NCBI GenBank assembly: GCA_036558305.1
Contig: DATBFX010000430.1
Coordinates: forward strand, 1-20,244
Reading direction: 5' to 3'
DNA length: 20,244 nucleotides
Origin: DATBFX01 sp036558305
Lineage (GTDB): Bacteria; Chloroflexota; Chloroflexia; Thermomicrobiales; UBA6265
Of the stretch, positions 7,738 to 15,673 are shown one piece after another; the first letter of the stretch is position 1, and each line of letters opens with the position of its first letter. The position numbers and the translations under genes were made by a program. The notes beneath the pieces were generated by a model, which did not search any database, was not told the DNA's origin, and was given only the letters and a program-made list of their open reading frames with translations.

Positions 7738-8475
7738 TCAAACGGGGGCGACGCGGTCGTTCGGTCCGGCGGCGGGCGCGGGCTGATCGGACTCGCCTTG
7801 GAGTCGACCGCGCAGCTCGGCGATGAAGAACCGCTCGATCTCCTGCAGGTGCTGATGGGTCCGCTGCTCCGCGAGGTCCGCGTCGGCCCGGAGGTATGCC
7901 TCGAGGAGTTCGCGATGCCGGGTACGAGCGCCGGGGAGGTACTCGGGCGAAGCGATGTAGATCGCGGTGTAGCGTTCGCTGTTGGCGCGCAGTTGGGCGA
8001 TGATCCGGTAGAGACGGGGGCGACCGCTCGCGGCGTAGAGCGTCAGGTGGAACGAGCGATCGAGGTCCATCCAGCGAGTCTGGTCCCCTTCCGACGATTC
8101 CATCTCCTCGACGATCTTGACGAGGCGTTCGACCAACTCCGGGGTCAGATTGGCGACCGCCAGTCTGGCGGCGACCGGTTCCAGCAGGCAGCGCAGCAGG
8201 TAGATCTCCTCGATGTCCTCGACCGAGAGATCGGCGACGAAGGCGCCGCGCTGTGGGCTGAGCGTGACGAACCCCTCGGCGACGAGACTGTGCAGCGCCT
8301 CGCGCACCGGAATCCGGCTGATGCCGAACTGACGGGCAATCTCCTCGGTCTTCAGGCGCTCGCCGGGTCGCAGCTCCCCACGCACGATCGCCTCGCGGAC
8401 GTTGGTCGCGATCCTGGCATGGAGCGTGCGCTGCGCCTCCTCGACGAGTTGAAACTGGTCACGAGCGCGCTGCAT
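7738..8475 (-). CDS. GntR-family regulator, FadR/FCD subfamily
   Basis: This 245-residue protein has a winged helix-turn-helix at about residues 14-80 (LKTEEIARQFGISRIPVREALHSL; wing SPQRGAFVA). An all-helical FCD effector domain runs from about 85 to 225. In the FCD domain Asp139, His143, His187 and His209 keep the spacing of the metal-binding residues that hold small carboxylate ligands in this subfamily. The open frame extends to 8670, but that part would run into the divergent promoter and is Arg/Pro-rich. The ATG at 8475 with GGAAGG about 9 bases upstream is preferred. It is transcribed divergently from the importer operon, whose start region carries a TGGATA-N3-TATCCA palindrome that is the best candidate for its operator. 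A near-copy of that palindrome sits before the six-gene operon at 18340. Identity as a GntR/FCD protein is firm; regulon membership is inferred. Confidence 0.93.
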   Translation of the reverse strand: MQRARDQFQLVEEAQRTLHARIATNVREAIVRGELRPGERLKTEEIARQFGISRIPVREALHSLVAEGFVTLSPQRGAFVADLSVEDIEEIYLLRCLLEPVAARLAVANLTPELVERLVKIVEEMESSEGDQTRWMDLDRSFHLTLYAASGRPRLYRIIAQLRANSERYTAIYIASPEYLPGARTRHRELLEAYLRADADLAEQRTHQHLQEIERFFIAELRGRLQGESDQPAPAAGPNDRVAPV

Positions 8476-8614
8476 CGCGCAATCCTTCCCGCGAACGTGC
8501 GCGTCCCGGCGTTGGGAGGTCGCCAACGGCGGACTCCGGTGTCCGCGACCGCCGGACGCCGTCCGGCGCGGCCGCACCGCCGGGAATTCTAGCCCGGAAC
8601 CGGACGGCAGCCGC

Positions 8615-8642
8615 TTGACAGCAACGGCCGTGGCCATATAAT
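8615..8642 (+). promoter_or_regulatory. Consensus sigma-70-type promoter of the importer operon
   Basis: TTGACA (8615-8620) and TATAAT (8637-8642), both perfect matches to consensus, are separated by 16 bases. The expected start near 8649 leaves a leader of about 120 bases before the binding-protein gene. The operator candidate at 8642-8656 overlaps the last base of the -10 box and the start site. Confidence 0.88.
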
Positions 8643-8656
8643 GGATAATATATCCA
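8642..8656. promoter_or_regulatory. Candidate GntR/FCD operator, site 1
   Basis: TGGATA-ATA-TATCCA is a perfect 6+6 inverted repeat around a 3-base centre, covering the transcription start of the importer promoter. FadR-type GntR proteins bind short odd-length palindromes of the TGG...CCA kind. The regulator gene is the divergent neighbour. A copy matching at 13 of 15 positions is at 18409-18423. Confidence 0.7.
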
Positions 8657-8757
8657 GAACGGCGAAGCAACCGGACATGATCCCCTCGTGGCCCTCGGAA
8701 CCCTCCTCACCAAATCCGGGAGTTCGCGGCACACCTCGCGGGTTCGACCATCTCTCA

Positions 8758-8764
8758 AGGGAGG
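8758..8764 (+). promoter_or_regulatory. Ribosome site deciding the start of the solute-binding protein
   Basis: AGGGAGG lies 5 bases before the ATG at 8770. An in-frame ATG at 8641 lies inside the -10 box region, at or before the predicted transcription start, so it cannot be used on this transcript. Confidence 0.75.
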
Positions 8765-8769
8765 CAGCA

Positions 8770-10383
8770 ATGAGCGATCGGATGCGATGGTCCATCTCGA
8801 ATGAGCGGTCCTCCTGGGACCGTCTGGTTTCCCGCCGCCGGCTGCTCGGGTATGCCGCCGCGGCACCCATCGGCGCCGCGCTCGCGGGGCGGTTGGGCAG
8901 ATCGGCACTCGCTCAGCAGGCGACGCCCACCCTGACCGGGCAGCGTGGCGGTTCCGTCACGATGGCCGTCGAAGGCGACTGGGTCGGGGTCGATCCCCTC
9001 ACCAACGCGGCCTTCGCTTCCCTCTTCGCCTGGGAGAAGACCTACCAATCGCTGGTGACGTTCGACGAGCAGCTCAACGTCGTGCCGGATTTGGCGGTCG
9101 CCTGGGAAATCCCCGATCCGCTGACTTACGTCTTCCACCTGCGGCAGGGAGTCACCTTCCACCACGGCGATCCGTTCACCGCCGACGACGTCGTCTTCTG
9201 GTTCGAGCGCCTCAACAACCAGGATCTGGTTGTCCCCTACCGGAGTTGGTTCAATTCGATCGCCAACGTCGAAGCCGTCGATCCGGCGACCGCGAAGTTC
9301 ACCCTTTCGTCCCCGTACTCGCCGCTCCTGGCAAACCTCGCCTCGATGCGAGGTTCGGCGATCATGTCGCGGGCCTGGGCCGGGACGGTCGACGTCAACC
9401 AGCAGGCCTCCGGAACCGGCCCCTACAAACTCACCAACGTCGTCCCCCAGGACTCGTATCGCTGGGAGTTCAATCCCAGTTATTGGGAAACCGGGCTCCC
9501 CTACATCGAGACCGCGGACAACAAACTCCTGCTCGAACCGGCCGCCCGCTTGACGGCCATCCAGACCGGGGCCGCCAACTACACGACGCTACCGGGCGAC
9601 CTCACCGGGCAACTGGAGGGGGCCGACGTCAATCTTCTGATGGGCGACAAGGCCTGGTACTGGCACCTCCAAGTGAACTGCAGCCGCTCGCCATTCTCTG
9701 ACGTCCGCGTGCGCCAGGCCATCGGGTTGGCGATCGACCACCAGGAGATCATCGACAAGGTCCTCGGTGGGTTCGCGACGCTGACCGGTCCGGTGCCAAC
9801 CGGTCACACCGATTGGTACATCCCCGTGGACCAGTTGCCGTACAAGGTCGACGTCGACCAGGCGAAGGCGTTGCTCGCGCAGGCGAATCTGGCCGACGGG
9901 TTCAAGACGACCTACAAGGCGAATACCGGCGTCCACGAGGACGTCGCCACCGCGCAGATCATCAAGGAGCGGTTGAAGGCGATCGGGATCGACGTCGAGA
10001 TCATCCAACTCGACACCACCCGCTGGGTCAGCGAGACGCAACCGCCGACCTCGGACTACGACCTCCGGCTCAACGGCAACTCGTTCTATCCCGACGCCGA
10101 CGGCTACCTGTACAATCACTACCACTCGACCGGAAGCTTCAATCAGGTGCTCTACAAGAATCCCGCCTACGACGACATCGTCACCAGGGCCCGCCAACTC
10201 GTCGACCACGAGGAGCGGCGGCAGCTCTACTTCCAGGCCCAGCAGATCCTGTTGGACGAAGTCCCGGTGGTTCCGCTGTGGAACGGCAAGAACATCGAAG
10301 CCCTCTCGCCAAACCTCCAGGGGTACCGGCAGTCGTACACCGGCCGCCGGCTCTTCTTCGACGAGACGTGGCTCCAGTCCTGA
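8770..10383 (+). CDS. ABC transporter solute-binding protein, SBP family 5 (oligopeptide/dipeptide/nickel type), Tat-exported
   Basis: This 537-residue extracytoplasmic binding protein delivers a peptide or other small solute to the permeases encoded next. The N-terminus has a twin-arginine signal: SRRRLLG at residues 21-27, a hydrophobic stretch to about 40 and an ALA-QQ cleavage site after residue 48. There is no lipobox cysteine, so it is exported folded via Tat rather than lipid-anchored. The family-5 core follows. FHLRQGVTFHHGDPFTADDVVFWFERL (about residues 122-148) and FSDVRVRQAIGLAIDHQEII (about 309-328) are typical. It is the first gene behind the TTGACA/TATAAT promoter and the candidate GntR operator. 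A strong 13-base-pair hairpin after its stop may set higher expression of the binding protein than of the permeases. The ligand cannot be named from sequence; context suggests a compound broken down by the enzymes of the 12457-18340 operon. Confidence 0.93.
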   Translation: MSDRMRWSISNERSSWDRLVSRRRLLGYAAAAPIGAALAGRLGRSALAQQATPTLTGQRGGSVTMAVEGDWVGVDPLTNAAFASLFAWEKTYQSLVTFDEQLNVVPDLAVAWEIPDPLTYVFHLRQGVTFHHGDPFTADDVVFWFERLNNQDLVVPYRSWFNSIANVEAVDPATAKFTLSSPYSPLLANLASMRGSAIMSRAWAGTVDVNQQASGTGPYKLTNVVPQDSYRWEFNPSYWETGLPYIETADNKLLLEPAARLTAIQTGAANYTTLPGDLTGQLEGADVNLLMGDKAWYWHLQVNCSRSPFSDVRVRQAIGLAIDHQEIIDKVLGGFATLTGPVPTGHTDWYIPVDQLPYKVDVDQAKALLAQANLADGFKTTYKANTGVHEDVATAQIIKERLKAIGIDVEIIQLDTTRWVSETQPPTSDYDLRLNGNSFYPDADGYLYNHYHSTGSFNQVLYKNPAYDDIVTRARQLVDHEERRQLYFQAQQILLDEVPVVPLWNGKNIEALSPNLQGYRQSYTGRRLFFDETWLQS

Positions 10384-10413
10384 TCCCTCCTCGCCACCGG
10401 TTCCTCTTCCGTC

Positions 10414-10444
10414 CGGCAGCCGTCGCTCATCGCGACGGCTGCCG
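10414..10444 (+). terminator. Intercistronic hairpin between binding protein and permease genes
   Basis: A perfect 13-base-pair stem (10414-10426 with 10432-10444) closes a 5-base TCATC loop, 30 bases after the binding-protein stop. No T-run follows, so partial termination or 3'-end protection of the binding-protein message is likelier than full termination. Such structures are common after the first gene of ABC importer operons, where binding protein is needed in excess. Confidence 0.65.
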
Positions 10445-10498
10445 TCGTCTCCCGCTCGCCTCGGCGAGTTGCCCGACCCTGCATAAGGCGGGCCGGCG

Positions 10499-11449
10499 AT
10501 GACGCGCTACCTGATCCGCAGACTGATCCTCCTCGTGCCGACCCTGTTCGGGGTGTCGATCGTCGCCTTCGCGATCATGCACTTGATACCGGGCGACACG
10601 GTCGACGCCCTGATCGGCACCGAAGCGAACCTCTCGCCGGAGACGCGCGACACGTTGCGGCGCATCCTCGGCGTCGATCAACCGGTCTATCGCCAGTACC
10701 TCTCGTGGCTCGGCGGTTTGCTGCGCGGCGACTTCGGCGTCTCGCTCATCTCACGCGCACCGGTGCGGGAGACGTTGCTCCGCGGGCTACCGGTGACGGT
10801 GGAATTAGCGGTCCTTTCGACCCTGATCGGGTTGGTCGTCGGGTTACCGCTCGGCGTCGTTTCGGCGATCCACCGCCGCGGCTGGTCGAGCGCGGGAACG
10901 CGGTTTGTCGGACTGCTCGGCCTCTCGCTCCCGAACTTCTGGTTGGCGATCCTCCTGCTCCTCGCCGGCGCCCGCTGGTTCAAGTGGAGTCCGGCATTGA
11001 TCTACGTCCCGCTGTGGAAGGACCCGCTCGCCAATCTGGCACAGATGCTGTTGCCGGCCATTTCGCTCGCGGTCGGGCTGATTGCGGTCATCATGCGGAT
11101 GACCCGCTCGTCGCTGCTGGAGGTTCTCAATCAGGACTTCATTCGCACGGCGCGGGCAAAGGGGTTGCGCGAAGGGGCGGTCGTGCTGAGCCACGGGCTG
11201 CGCAATGCCATGATCCCGGTGGTGACGATGATCGGGATCCAGTTCGCCTACCTGCTCGGCGGCGCCGTCGTCGTCGAGCAGATCTTCGGACTGCCCGGGC
11301 TCGGCTGGATGCTGATGAAGGGGATCATGCAGCGCGACTACCCCGTGGTCCAGGGAGGCGTCCTCTTCGTCACCTTCGCCTTCATCGTCGTCAACCTCGC
11401 CGTCGACCTCGTCTATGCCCGGCTCGACCCACGGATCGTCTACGAATGA
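10499..11449 (+). CDS. ABC transporter permease, DppB/OppB type
   Basis: This 316-residue inner-membrane permease forms half of the channel of an oligopeptide-type importer. It has the family N-terminus (MTRYLIRRLILLVPTLFGVS) and six predicted membrane segments at about 9-30, 97-122, 135-157, 182-202, 240-262 and 283-305. The cytoplasmic EAA loop at about 214-240 (FIRTARAKGLREGAVVL, then HGLRNAMIP) docks the ATPase. PGLGWMLMKGIMQRDYPVVQG near the end is also characteristic. The ATG at 10499 follows the binding-protein stop by 115 bases that contain a stable hairpin; the ribosome site (AAGG) is weak. Its stop overlaps the next permease start as ATGA. Family call firm, substrate unknown. Confidence 0.95.
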   Translation: MTRYLIRRLILLVPTLFGVSIVAFAIMHLIPGDTVDALIGTEANLSPETRDTLRRILGVDQPVYRQYLSWLGGLLRGDFGVSLISRAPVRETLLRGLPVTVELAVLSTLIGLVVGLPLGVVSAIHRRGWSSAGTRFVGLLGLSLPNFWLAILLLLAGARWFKWSPALIYVPLWKDPLANLAQMLLPAISLAVGLIAVIMRMTRSSLLEVLNQDFIRTARAKGLREGAVVLSHGLRNAMIPVVTMIGIQFAYLLGGAVVVEQIFGLPGLGWMLMKGIMQRDYPVVQGGVLFVTFAFIVVNLAVDLVYARLDPRIVYE

Positions 11450-12357
11450 GCGACGAGGCGCGGCCCATCGCCGTCACGCTCGGGATGCCTGGAAGCGTCG
11501 CCTCACCGGCGCCGGTTGCCGGTCGCCGGGGCCGGGTGTTGCGGCTGGCGCGGCAATTCCCCCTCGCCGCCAGCGGTCTCGTCGTGATCCTGCTGCTGGT
11601 GCTCTCGGCCCTTTTCGCGCCGGTGATCGCACCGTACGATCCGACCAGCCAACCCGGCAAGCGATTCGCCCCGCCGAGCCGAGAGTATCCGATGGGAACA
11701 GACGACCTCGGCCGGGACGTGCTCAGCCGCGTCATCTACGGCGCGCGGGCGTCGATCTTCGTCGGTATCACGGCGGTGGTGATCGCGCTGGTCCTGGGCG
11801 GGTTCCTCGGCATCGTCGCCGCCTACAACCTGGGCTACCTCGACAACCTGGTCATGGGCGTGATGGACGTCCTCTTCGCCTTTCCTCCCCTGATCCTGAT
11901 CCTGGCCGTCTCCGCCGCGGTCGGTCCCAGCCTGGGGACGGCGACGCTGGTCATCGGGCTCGTCTATGCGCCCCGGTTCGCGCGTGTCGCCCGCGGCCCG
12001 GCGCTGGCGGTCATGCAGGAGCAGTACGTCGAGGCGGCGCGCGTCGTCGGCGTCTCGTCCTGGCGGATCATCTTCCGGCACCTGTTGCCCAACGTGGCGG
12101 CGCCGCTGATCATCCTGACGTCGCTTTCCGTCTCGACCGCGATCTTGACCGAAGCCACCCTCAGTTTCCTGGGGTTGGGGGTCCAACCGCCGACGCCGTC
12201 CTGGGGCGTGATGCTCGCCGACGCTCGCTCCTACATGATCCTCTCCCCGTGGGTCGCCATCTTCCCCGGTCTGGCGATCATGATCGCGGTGTTGGCGTTC
12301 AATCTACTTGGGGACGATCTTCGGGACGCGCTCGATCCACGATTGCGGACCTTGTAG
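11446..12357 (+). CDS. ABC transporter permease, DppC/OppC type
   Basis: This 303-residue second permease of the importer has an OppC N-terminal segment with membrane helix at about 40-63 followed by FAPVIAPYDP. Then come YPMGTDDLGRDVLSRVIYGAR (82-102) and further helices at about 103-127, 135-157, 159-178, 216-236 and 268-289. The EAA loop lies at about 194-222 (YVEAARVVGVSSWRIIFRH) and the family end is LGDDLRDALDPRLR. The ATG at 11446 overlaps the DppB stop (ATGA), favouring it over frames starting further upstream. The stop codon TAG (12355-12357) lies within the first bases of a REPIN-like element, so the C-terminal boundary was probably set by the element. No DppD/DppF ATPase gene follows in the window; the next genes are convergent. 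Confidence 0.94.
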   Translation: MSDEARPIAVTLGMPGSVASPAPVAGRRGRVLRLARQFPLAASGLVVILLLVLSALFAPVIAPYDPTSQPGKRFAPPSREYPMGTDDLGRDVLSRVIYGARASIFVGITAVVIALVLGGFLGIVAAYNLGYLDNLVMGVMDVLFAFPPLILILAVSAAVGPSLGTATLVIGLVYAPRFARVARGPALAVMQEQYVEAARVVGVSSWRIIFRHLLPNVAAPLIILTSLSVSTAILTEATLSFLGLGVQPPTPSWGVMLADARSYMILSPWVAIFPGLAIMIAVLAFNLLGDDLRDALDPRLRTL

Positions 12358-12438
12358 GGGCGGACCGCCGTGTCCGCCCGGCCTCGTAGGCAACGCGGTG
12401 GCATTCGGAACAGGGCGGACACGGCGGTCCGCCCCTAC
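12354..12438. repeat. REPIN-like palindromic element, variant A, copy 1
   Basis: Two identical 26-base arms in inverted orientation (12354-12379 and 12413-12438) flank a 33-base interior. Each arm begins GTAG and folds as GGGCGGAC/GTCCGCCC with a 6-base loop. It fills the gap between two convergent operons and supplies the TAG stop of the upstream permease gene. The long stem could also stop transcription from both sides. The same arm sequence recurs at 16619-16726. Confidence 0.85.
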
Positions 12439-12456
12439 GAGCAACGACCGTTCCCT

Positions 12457-13602
12457 TTACGCCGCCGTCAGCACCTCGCGCAAGCGGCGCGCGACCTGTT
12501 CGACCTGCGTGTCTTCGAGGATACGGACGTCGGCGCGGACGACCCAGGGGTCGGCGAAGTCCATGGTCGCGACCGGCGGATCGCCGGCGAGGAGGGCGGC
12601 GATGACCTGGCGGGCGGTGCGGCCGGCGGACGGGTCGAGGTGGATGAAGACCGTCGGGTACGGGCGGCCGATGTGGTCGGGGAAGCGGAATTCGGCGCGG
12701 GCACCGGAGACGCCGGCGAGTTCGCGGGCGACATAGTCGGTTCGCCGTTTGGCGTCGGCCATGTCTCGAGCGTGATCGCGTCGACTCCAGACCTCGATCG
12801 CCGTGACGAGACCGATCATCTCCTCTTTCGAGACCTTGAGCGACCGACCGACCCCGTCGTTGGGCGAGCTCTGGCGGCGGGCGGCGCGGATGAGATCGGC
12901 ACGGCCGGTGAGGAAACCGCTCCCCTGCGGGCCACGCAGCCCCTTGCCGCCGGAGAAGGCGGCGAGATCGACCCCGAGATCGATGAAGCTGTGGATGTGC
13001 TCGGGCGGGGGCAGCGTGTTCGAGGCGTCGAGGAGGACCGGCAAGCCGTGCCGGTGCGCGACGTCGACCACGTCGGCCAGGTCGATGCGGGCGGACGGGT
13101 TGTCGCAGAGCCAGTAGACGCCGGCCGTGTTCGGGCCGATGGCGGCGGCGATCTGCTCGCGCGTAACCCCCGCGTCGTCGCCGACCTCGACGAGGCTGCC
13201 GCCGGCGGCGCGGACCGCGTGGGCGTAGGTCCAGACCGGGTAATCGCGGCCGGAATCGTCCCGGCGGCGGGGGACACGGTGGGCGATGAACTCGTGTTTC
13301 ATCACCCCGGCGGCGTGGGGAAGCGCCGCCATCTTGACGATGTCGTCGCCGGTCATGATCGCGGCGGCGCCGGCGAGAAGCCCGGCAGAGCAACCGGAGA
13401 CGATGTGCGTCGCCTCGGCGTGGGTATAGCGGGAGATGGCGACCCCGGCCTTGTCGATGAGGTCGTGGATATTGACGTAGCAGTGGCGCGCTTGCTCCAT
13501 TGCCGCGAAGACTTCCGGCCACATCAGGGCGCCGCCGTAGTCGGTCCAATGGCAGGTCGCGTTGATGACCGGGCGAACGCCGAGCCGATCGTAGACGCCC
13601 AT
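12457..13602 (-). CDS. PLP-dependent enzyme of the SelA / D-glucosaminate-6-phosphate ammonia-lyase (DgaE)-like group
   Basis: This 381-residue fold-type-I PLP protein starts YDRLGVRPVINATCHWTDYGGALM, and HAEATHIVSGCSAGLLAGAAAIMTG follows, both characteristic of the SelA/DgaE group. LLDAS (Asp192) supplies the residue contacting the PLP nitrogen, and AFSGGKGLRGPQG carries the probable Schiff-base Lys220. Proteins of this group near sugar-acid and amide catabolic genes usually act as ammonia-lyases or related eliminases rather than in selenocysteine synthesis, and no selenocysteine gene is nearby. An ammonia-lyase making a 2-keto-3-deoxy acid would feed the DapA-like protein encoded in the same operon. 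It is the last gene of the six-gene unit, 11 bases after the amidohydrolase stop. Fold call firm; reaction inferred. Confidence 0.87.
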   Translation of the reverse strand: MGVYDRLGVRPVINATCHWTDYGGALMWPEVFAAMEQARHCYVNIHDLIDKAGVAISRYTHAEATHIVSGCSAGLLAGAAAIMTGDDIVKMAALPHAAGVMKHEFIAHRVPRRRDDSGRDYPVWTYAHAVRAAGGSLVEVGDDAGVTREQIAAAIGPNTAGVYWLCDNPSARIDLADVVDVAHRHGLPVLLDASNTLPPPEHIHSFIDLGVDLAAFSGGKGLRGPQGSGFLTGRADLIRAARRQSSPNDGVGRSLKVSKEEMIGLVTAIEVWSRRDHARDMADAKRRTDYVARELAGVSGARAEFRFPDHIGRPYPTVFIHLDPSAGRTARQVIAALLAGDPPVATMDFADPWVVRADVRILEDTQVEQVARRLREVLTAA

Positions 13603-13613
13603 CTCGTTTCCCT

Positions 13614-14711
13614 TTACCCCGCCTCGCTCGCGTCGAGACCGAACAACCGCGCCAGATTTCCGCCGAGGATCAGCCGGCGGTCCTCGTCCGTAAGAAATTC
13701 GTAGGTGTCGAGGTACTCATGGCTCTGGCGGTAGGAGCAGTAGCGTTCCACGTTGGGCGCGTCCGAACCCCAGACGATCCGCTCCGGTCCGTACTCCTCG
13801 TAGAGGAAGCGCGCGGCCTCCCGGCACTCCGCAAAGGGGTAGCGAAAGGAGCCGCCCTTCTGGATCGGGTAGACGATCTCGATCAGGATCGGGTGCTCGT
13901 GGAGGGCGCGGCGCACGAAGTCCGGGAGTTTCTCGCGGCCGGCAAACTCCCAGGGGAGCCCGCCGACCAGCACGACCGGCACCTCCGCGTACGCGGCAAG
14001 CCACCCGACGAAACCCTGCCAGACGCGCACGGTGTTCTCCAGCGACGGGACGGGAACGCCGATAACCTGCCAGTAGACCGGAATCTGGCGCGAGGCGACG
14101 TGGTCCCAGAACGGCCGGTACTCCGGGCCGAACGGGTCCTCGGCAAAGTCGTGCATGAAGAAGTCATCCATCTTAAAGAAGAGACCGCGGTGGCCCTGCT
14201 CGTCGAGCGCGCGGTCCAGGGTGGCGCATTGGGCGTCCCGGTTGTTGGGGGCAACGTCGACGTTCGCGAGGGCGATGAACCGGTCGGGCCAGCGCGATGC
14301 GCAGGAGGCGAAAAGATCGTTCAGCTTGCCGTAGATCGAGTCGTTGTGGAGGACCGCCGTGCGCACGCCGGCGTGATCCATCATCGCCAGCAGCAACTCC
14401 GGCGGCGCGGTCATGTCGCTCAGAAGCGGCGGCATGTACTGGAGGTACAACCCTTCGCCGTTTGCCTCCCATTCGACTCGGCCGTACTTGCCGACGCGGA
14501 ACCCGACGTCCGTCAGGCTGCTCCGCCCTTCGCAGGGAAGGCGGATGAGCGTTGGCTCCGACACCCGCACGTTGTCGCGCTTGCGCAGGGTCGGCTGGAC
14601 GTGCTGGCGGACCGCCCATTGCAGCGTCGCCAGGTGCTCCTCGACCGAGGCGAAACCGGCGCGCTCGCCGAGGAAGGGGAAGACGTGTGCGTGCGAGTCG
14701 ATGATCCGCAT
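13614..14711 (-). CDS. Amidohydrolase-2 family protein with altered metal site
   Basis: This 365-residue TIM-barrel protein of the amidohydrolase-2 (ACMSD/lactonase-like) family keeps the first-strand metal motif DSHAHVFP (His7, His9) and a late catalytic Asp in WGSDAPN (Asp317). Compared with the adjacent paralogue, the MWHQG histidine is replaced by YWQVIG (Gln215), and the IIAHLGHPWE segment becomes VVLVGGLPWE, losing both of its histidines. Two expected active-site histidines therefore appear absent although the rest of the barrel is intact. It may work with a single metal, use different ligands, or serve as a partner subunit of its neighbour. It starts 10 bases after the neighbour's stop and is cotranscribed. 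Typical family roles are hydrolysis of lactones or decarboxylation. Confidence 0.88.
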   Translation of the reverse strand: MRIIDSHAHVFPFLGERAGFASVEEHLATLQWAVRQHVQPTLRKRDNVRVSEPTLIRLPCEGRSSLTDVGFRVGKYGRVEWEANGEGLYLQYMPPLLSDMTAPPELLLAMMDHAGVRTAVLHNDSIYGKLNDLFASCASRWPDRFIALANVDVAPNNRDAQCATLDRALDEQGHRGLFFKMDDFFMHDFAEDPFGPEYRPFWDHVASRQIPVYWQVIGVPVPSLENTVRVWQGFVGWLAAYAEVPVVLVGGLPWEFAGREKLPDFVRRALHEHPILIEIVYPIQKGGSFRYPFAECREAARFLYEEYGPERIVWGSDAPNVERYCSYRQSHEYLDTYEFLTDEDRRLILGGNLARLFGLDASEAG

Positions 14712-14721
14712 CGGGTTCTCC

Positions 14722-15633
14722 CTATGCCCACTCCGGGAAGAAGCTCTTCCAGTTCTCGTAGATGATCAGATCCTGGATTTCGGTCGGGATCGTCGGGAAC
14801 TTCGTGCCCGCGACCGGGTCGTTGACCTTGCGCAGACCGGCGATCACGTTGTCGATCGTGGCGGAGGGAAAGTCCGAGGCGAGCAGGATCTTGTGGGCGA
14901 TGCCGTACTCCATCGCGGTCACCATCGCCTGCCAGTAGCGCCAGGGCCGGTAGTGGACAGCGGAGATGTCGGCGTAGACGTTCGGGCACTTGCGGACGAG
15001 GGCGACGCAGTCCTCCTCCCACGGGTGACCGAGGTGGGCAATGATCATCTTGAGGTCGGGGAAGTCCATCGCGACGTCTTCGAGTTGCAGGGGGAGCGCC
15101 CACTTCAGCCGAGCACGGCTGGGGAACGTGGTGCCCTGGTGCCACATGATGGGAAGACCAAATTCCTGCGCCTTGGCGAAGAGGGGCCAGTGCTTCCGGT
15201 CCTGCGGGTCGAAGTGCTGGTAGGTGGGGCCGAGCTTGAGCCCACGCAGCCCCAGGTCCTCGACGCAATGGGCGAGTTGCTCGACGCAGTCCGGCTCGTT
15301 CGGGTCGACCGAGGCCCAGCCGACGAGCTTCTCCGGGTGCTGCCGGACGTAGTCGGCGATCAGCTCGTTCGGGACCCAGATGCCCGTCGCCTTGGCCTGG
15401 AGGCCGAAGACGACGACCTTGTCGGCGGTGGCCGAGACCTGCCAATGGGTCTCCGGTTTCGCGTCGTACGAATGGAGGTCGAGGCGGCCGGCGTAGGCCT
15501 GGCCCCCCGAGTACTTGAGCTTGATCAACTTGGACGCCAATGCCTCCTCCGCGTACCGCTGCCCGACGTGGTCCGGGTACCACATCAGGTGCGTGTGGCA
15601 ATCGACGATCCGGCGACCCTGCGCGTCGGGCAT
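14722..15633 (-). CDS. Amidohydrolase-2 family metal-dependent hydrolase
   Basis: This 303-residue TIM-barrel enzyme has the full set of family residues: DCHTHL (His13, His15), MWHQG (His165), IIAHLGHPWEED (His200, His203) and LLASDFPS (Asp254). Members hydrolyse lactones or amides or decarboxylate small aromatic or muconate-type acids, usually with one zinc or manganese ion. The ATG at 15633 has a GGGGAG site about 9 bases upstream. It follows the DapA-like gene by 40 bases and precedes a paralogue with a degenerate metal site by 10 bases, a pairing that hints at a joint function or stepwise hydrolysis. Substrate unknown. Confidence 0.92.
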   Translation of the reverse strand: MPDAQGRRIVDCHTHLMWYPDHVGQRYAEEALASKLIKLKYSGGQAYAGRLDLHSYDAKPETHWQVSATADKVVVFGLQAKATGIWVPNELIADYVRQHPEKLVGWASVDPNEPDCVEQLAHCVEDLGLRGLKLGPTYQHFDPQDRKHWPLFAKAQEFGLPIMWHQGTTFPSRARLKWALPLQLEDVAMDFPDLKMIIAHLGHPWEEDCVALVRKCPNVYADISAVHYRPWRYWQAMVTAMEYGIAHKILLASDFPSATIDNVIAGLRKVNDPVAGTKFPTIPTEIQDLIIYENWKSFFPEWA

Positions 15634-15673
15634 CGGTGGCAGCTCCCCAGGGCCGGCAACCGGCCCGGCATGG

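Noticed and set aside
6213..7826. 537-codon plus-strand open frame opposite CocE copy 1
   Set aside because: It is a shadow of the CocE-like gene, whose catalytic triad and ribosome site are plain on the minus strand.
8586..8591. TAGAAT as a minus-strand -10 box for the GntR gene
   Set aside because: No acceptable -35 box lies 16-18 bases upstream, so the promoter of the GntR gene was left unassigned.
8641..8769. Start of the binding protein at 8641
   Set aside because: This ATG overlaps the -10 box and precedes the expected transcription start; the Tat signal and ribosome site begin at 8770.
12299..13549. 416-codon minus-strand frame overlapping the PLP enzyme
   Set aside because: It is a second frame of the same DNA, Arg/Pro-rich, and partly a translation of the REP element.
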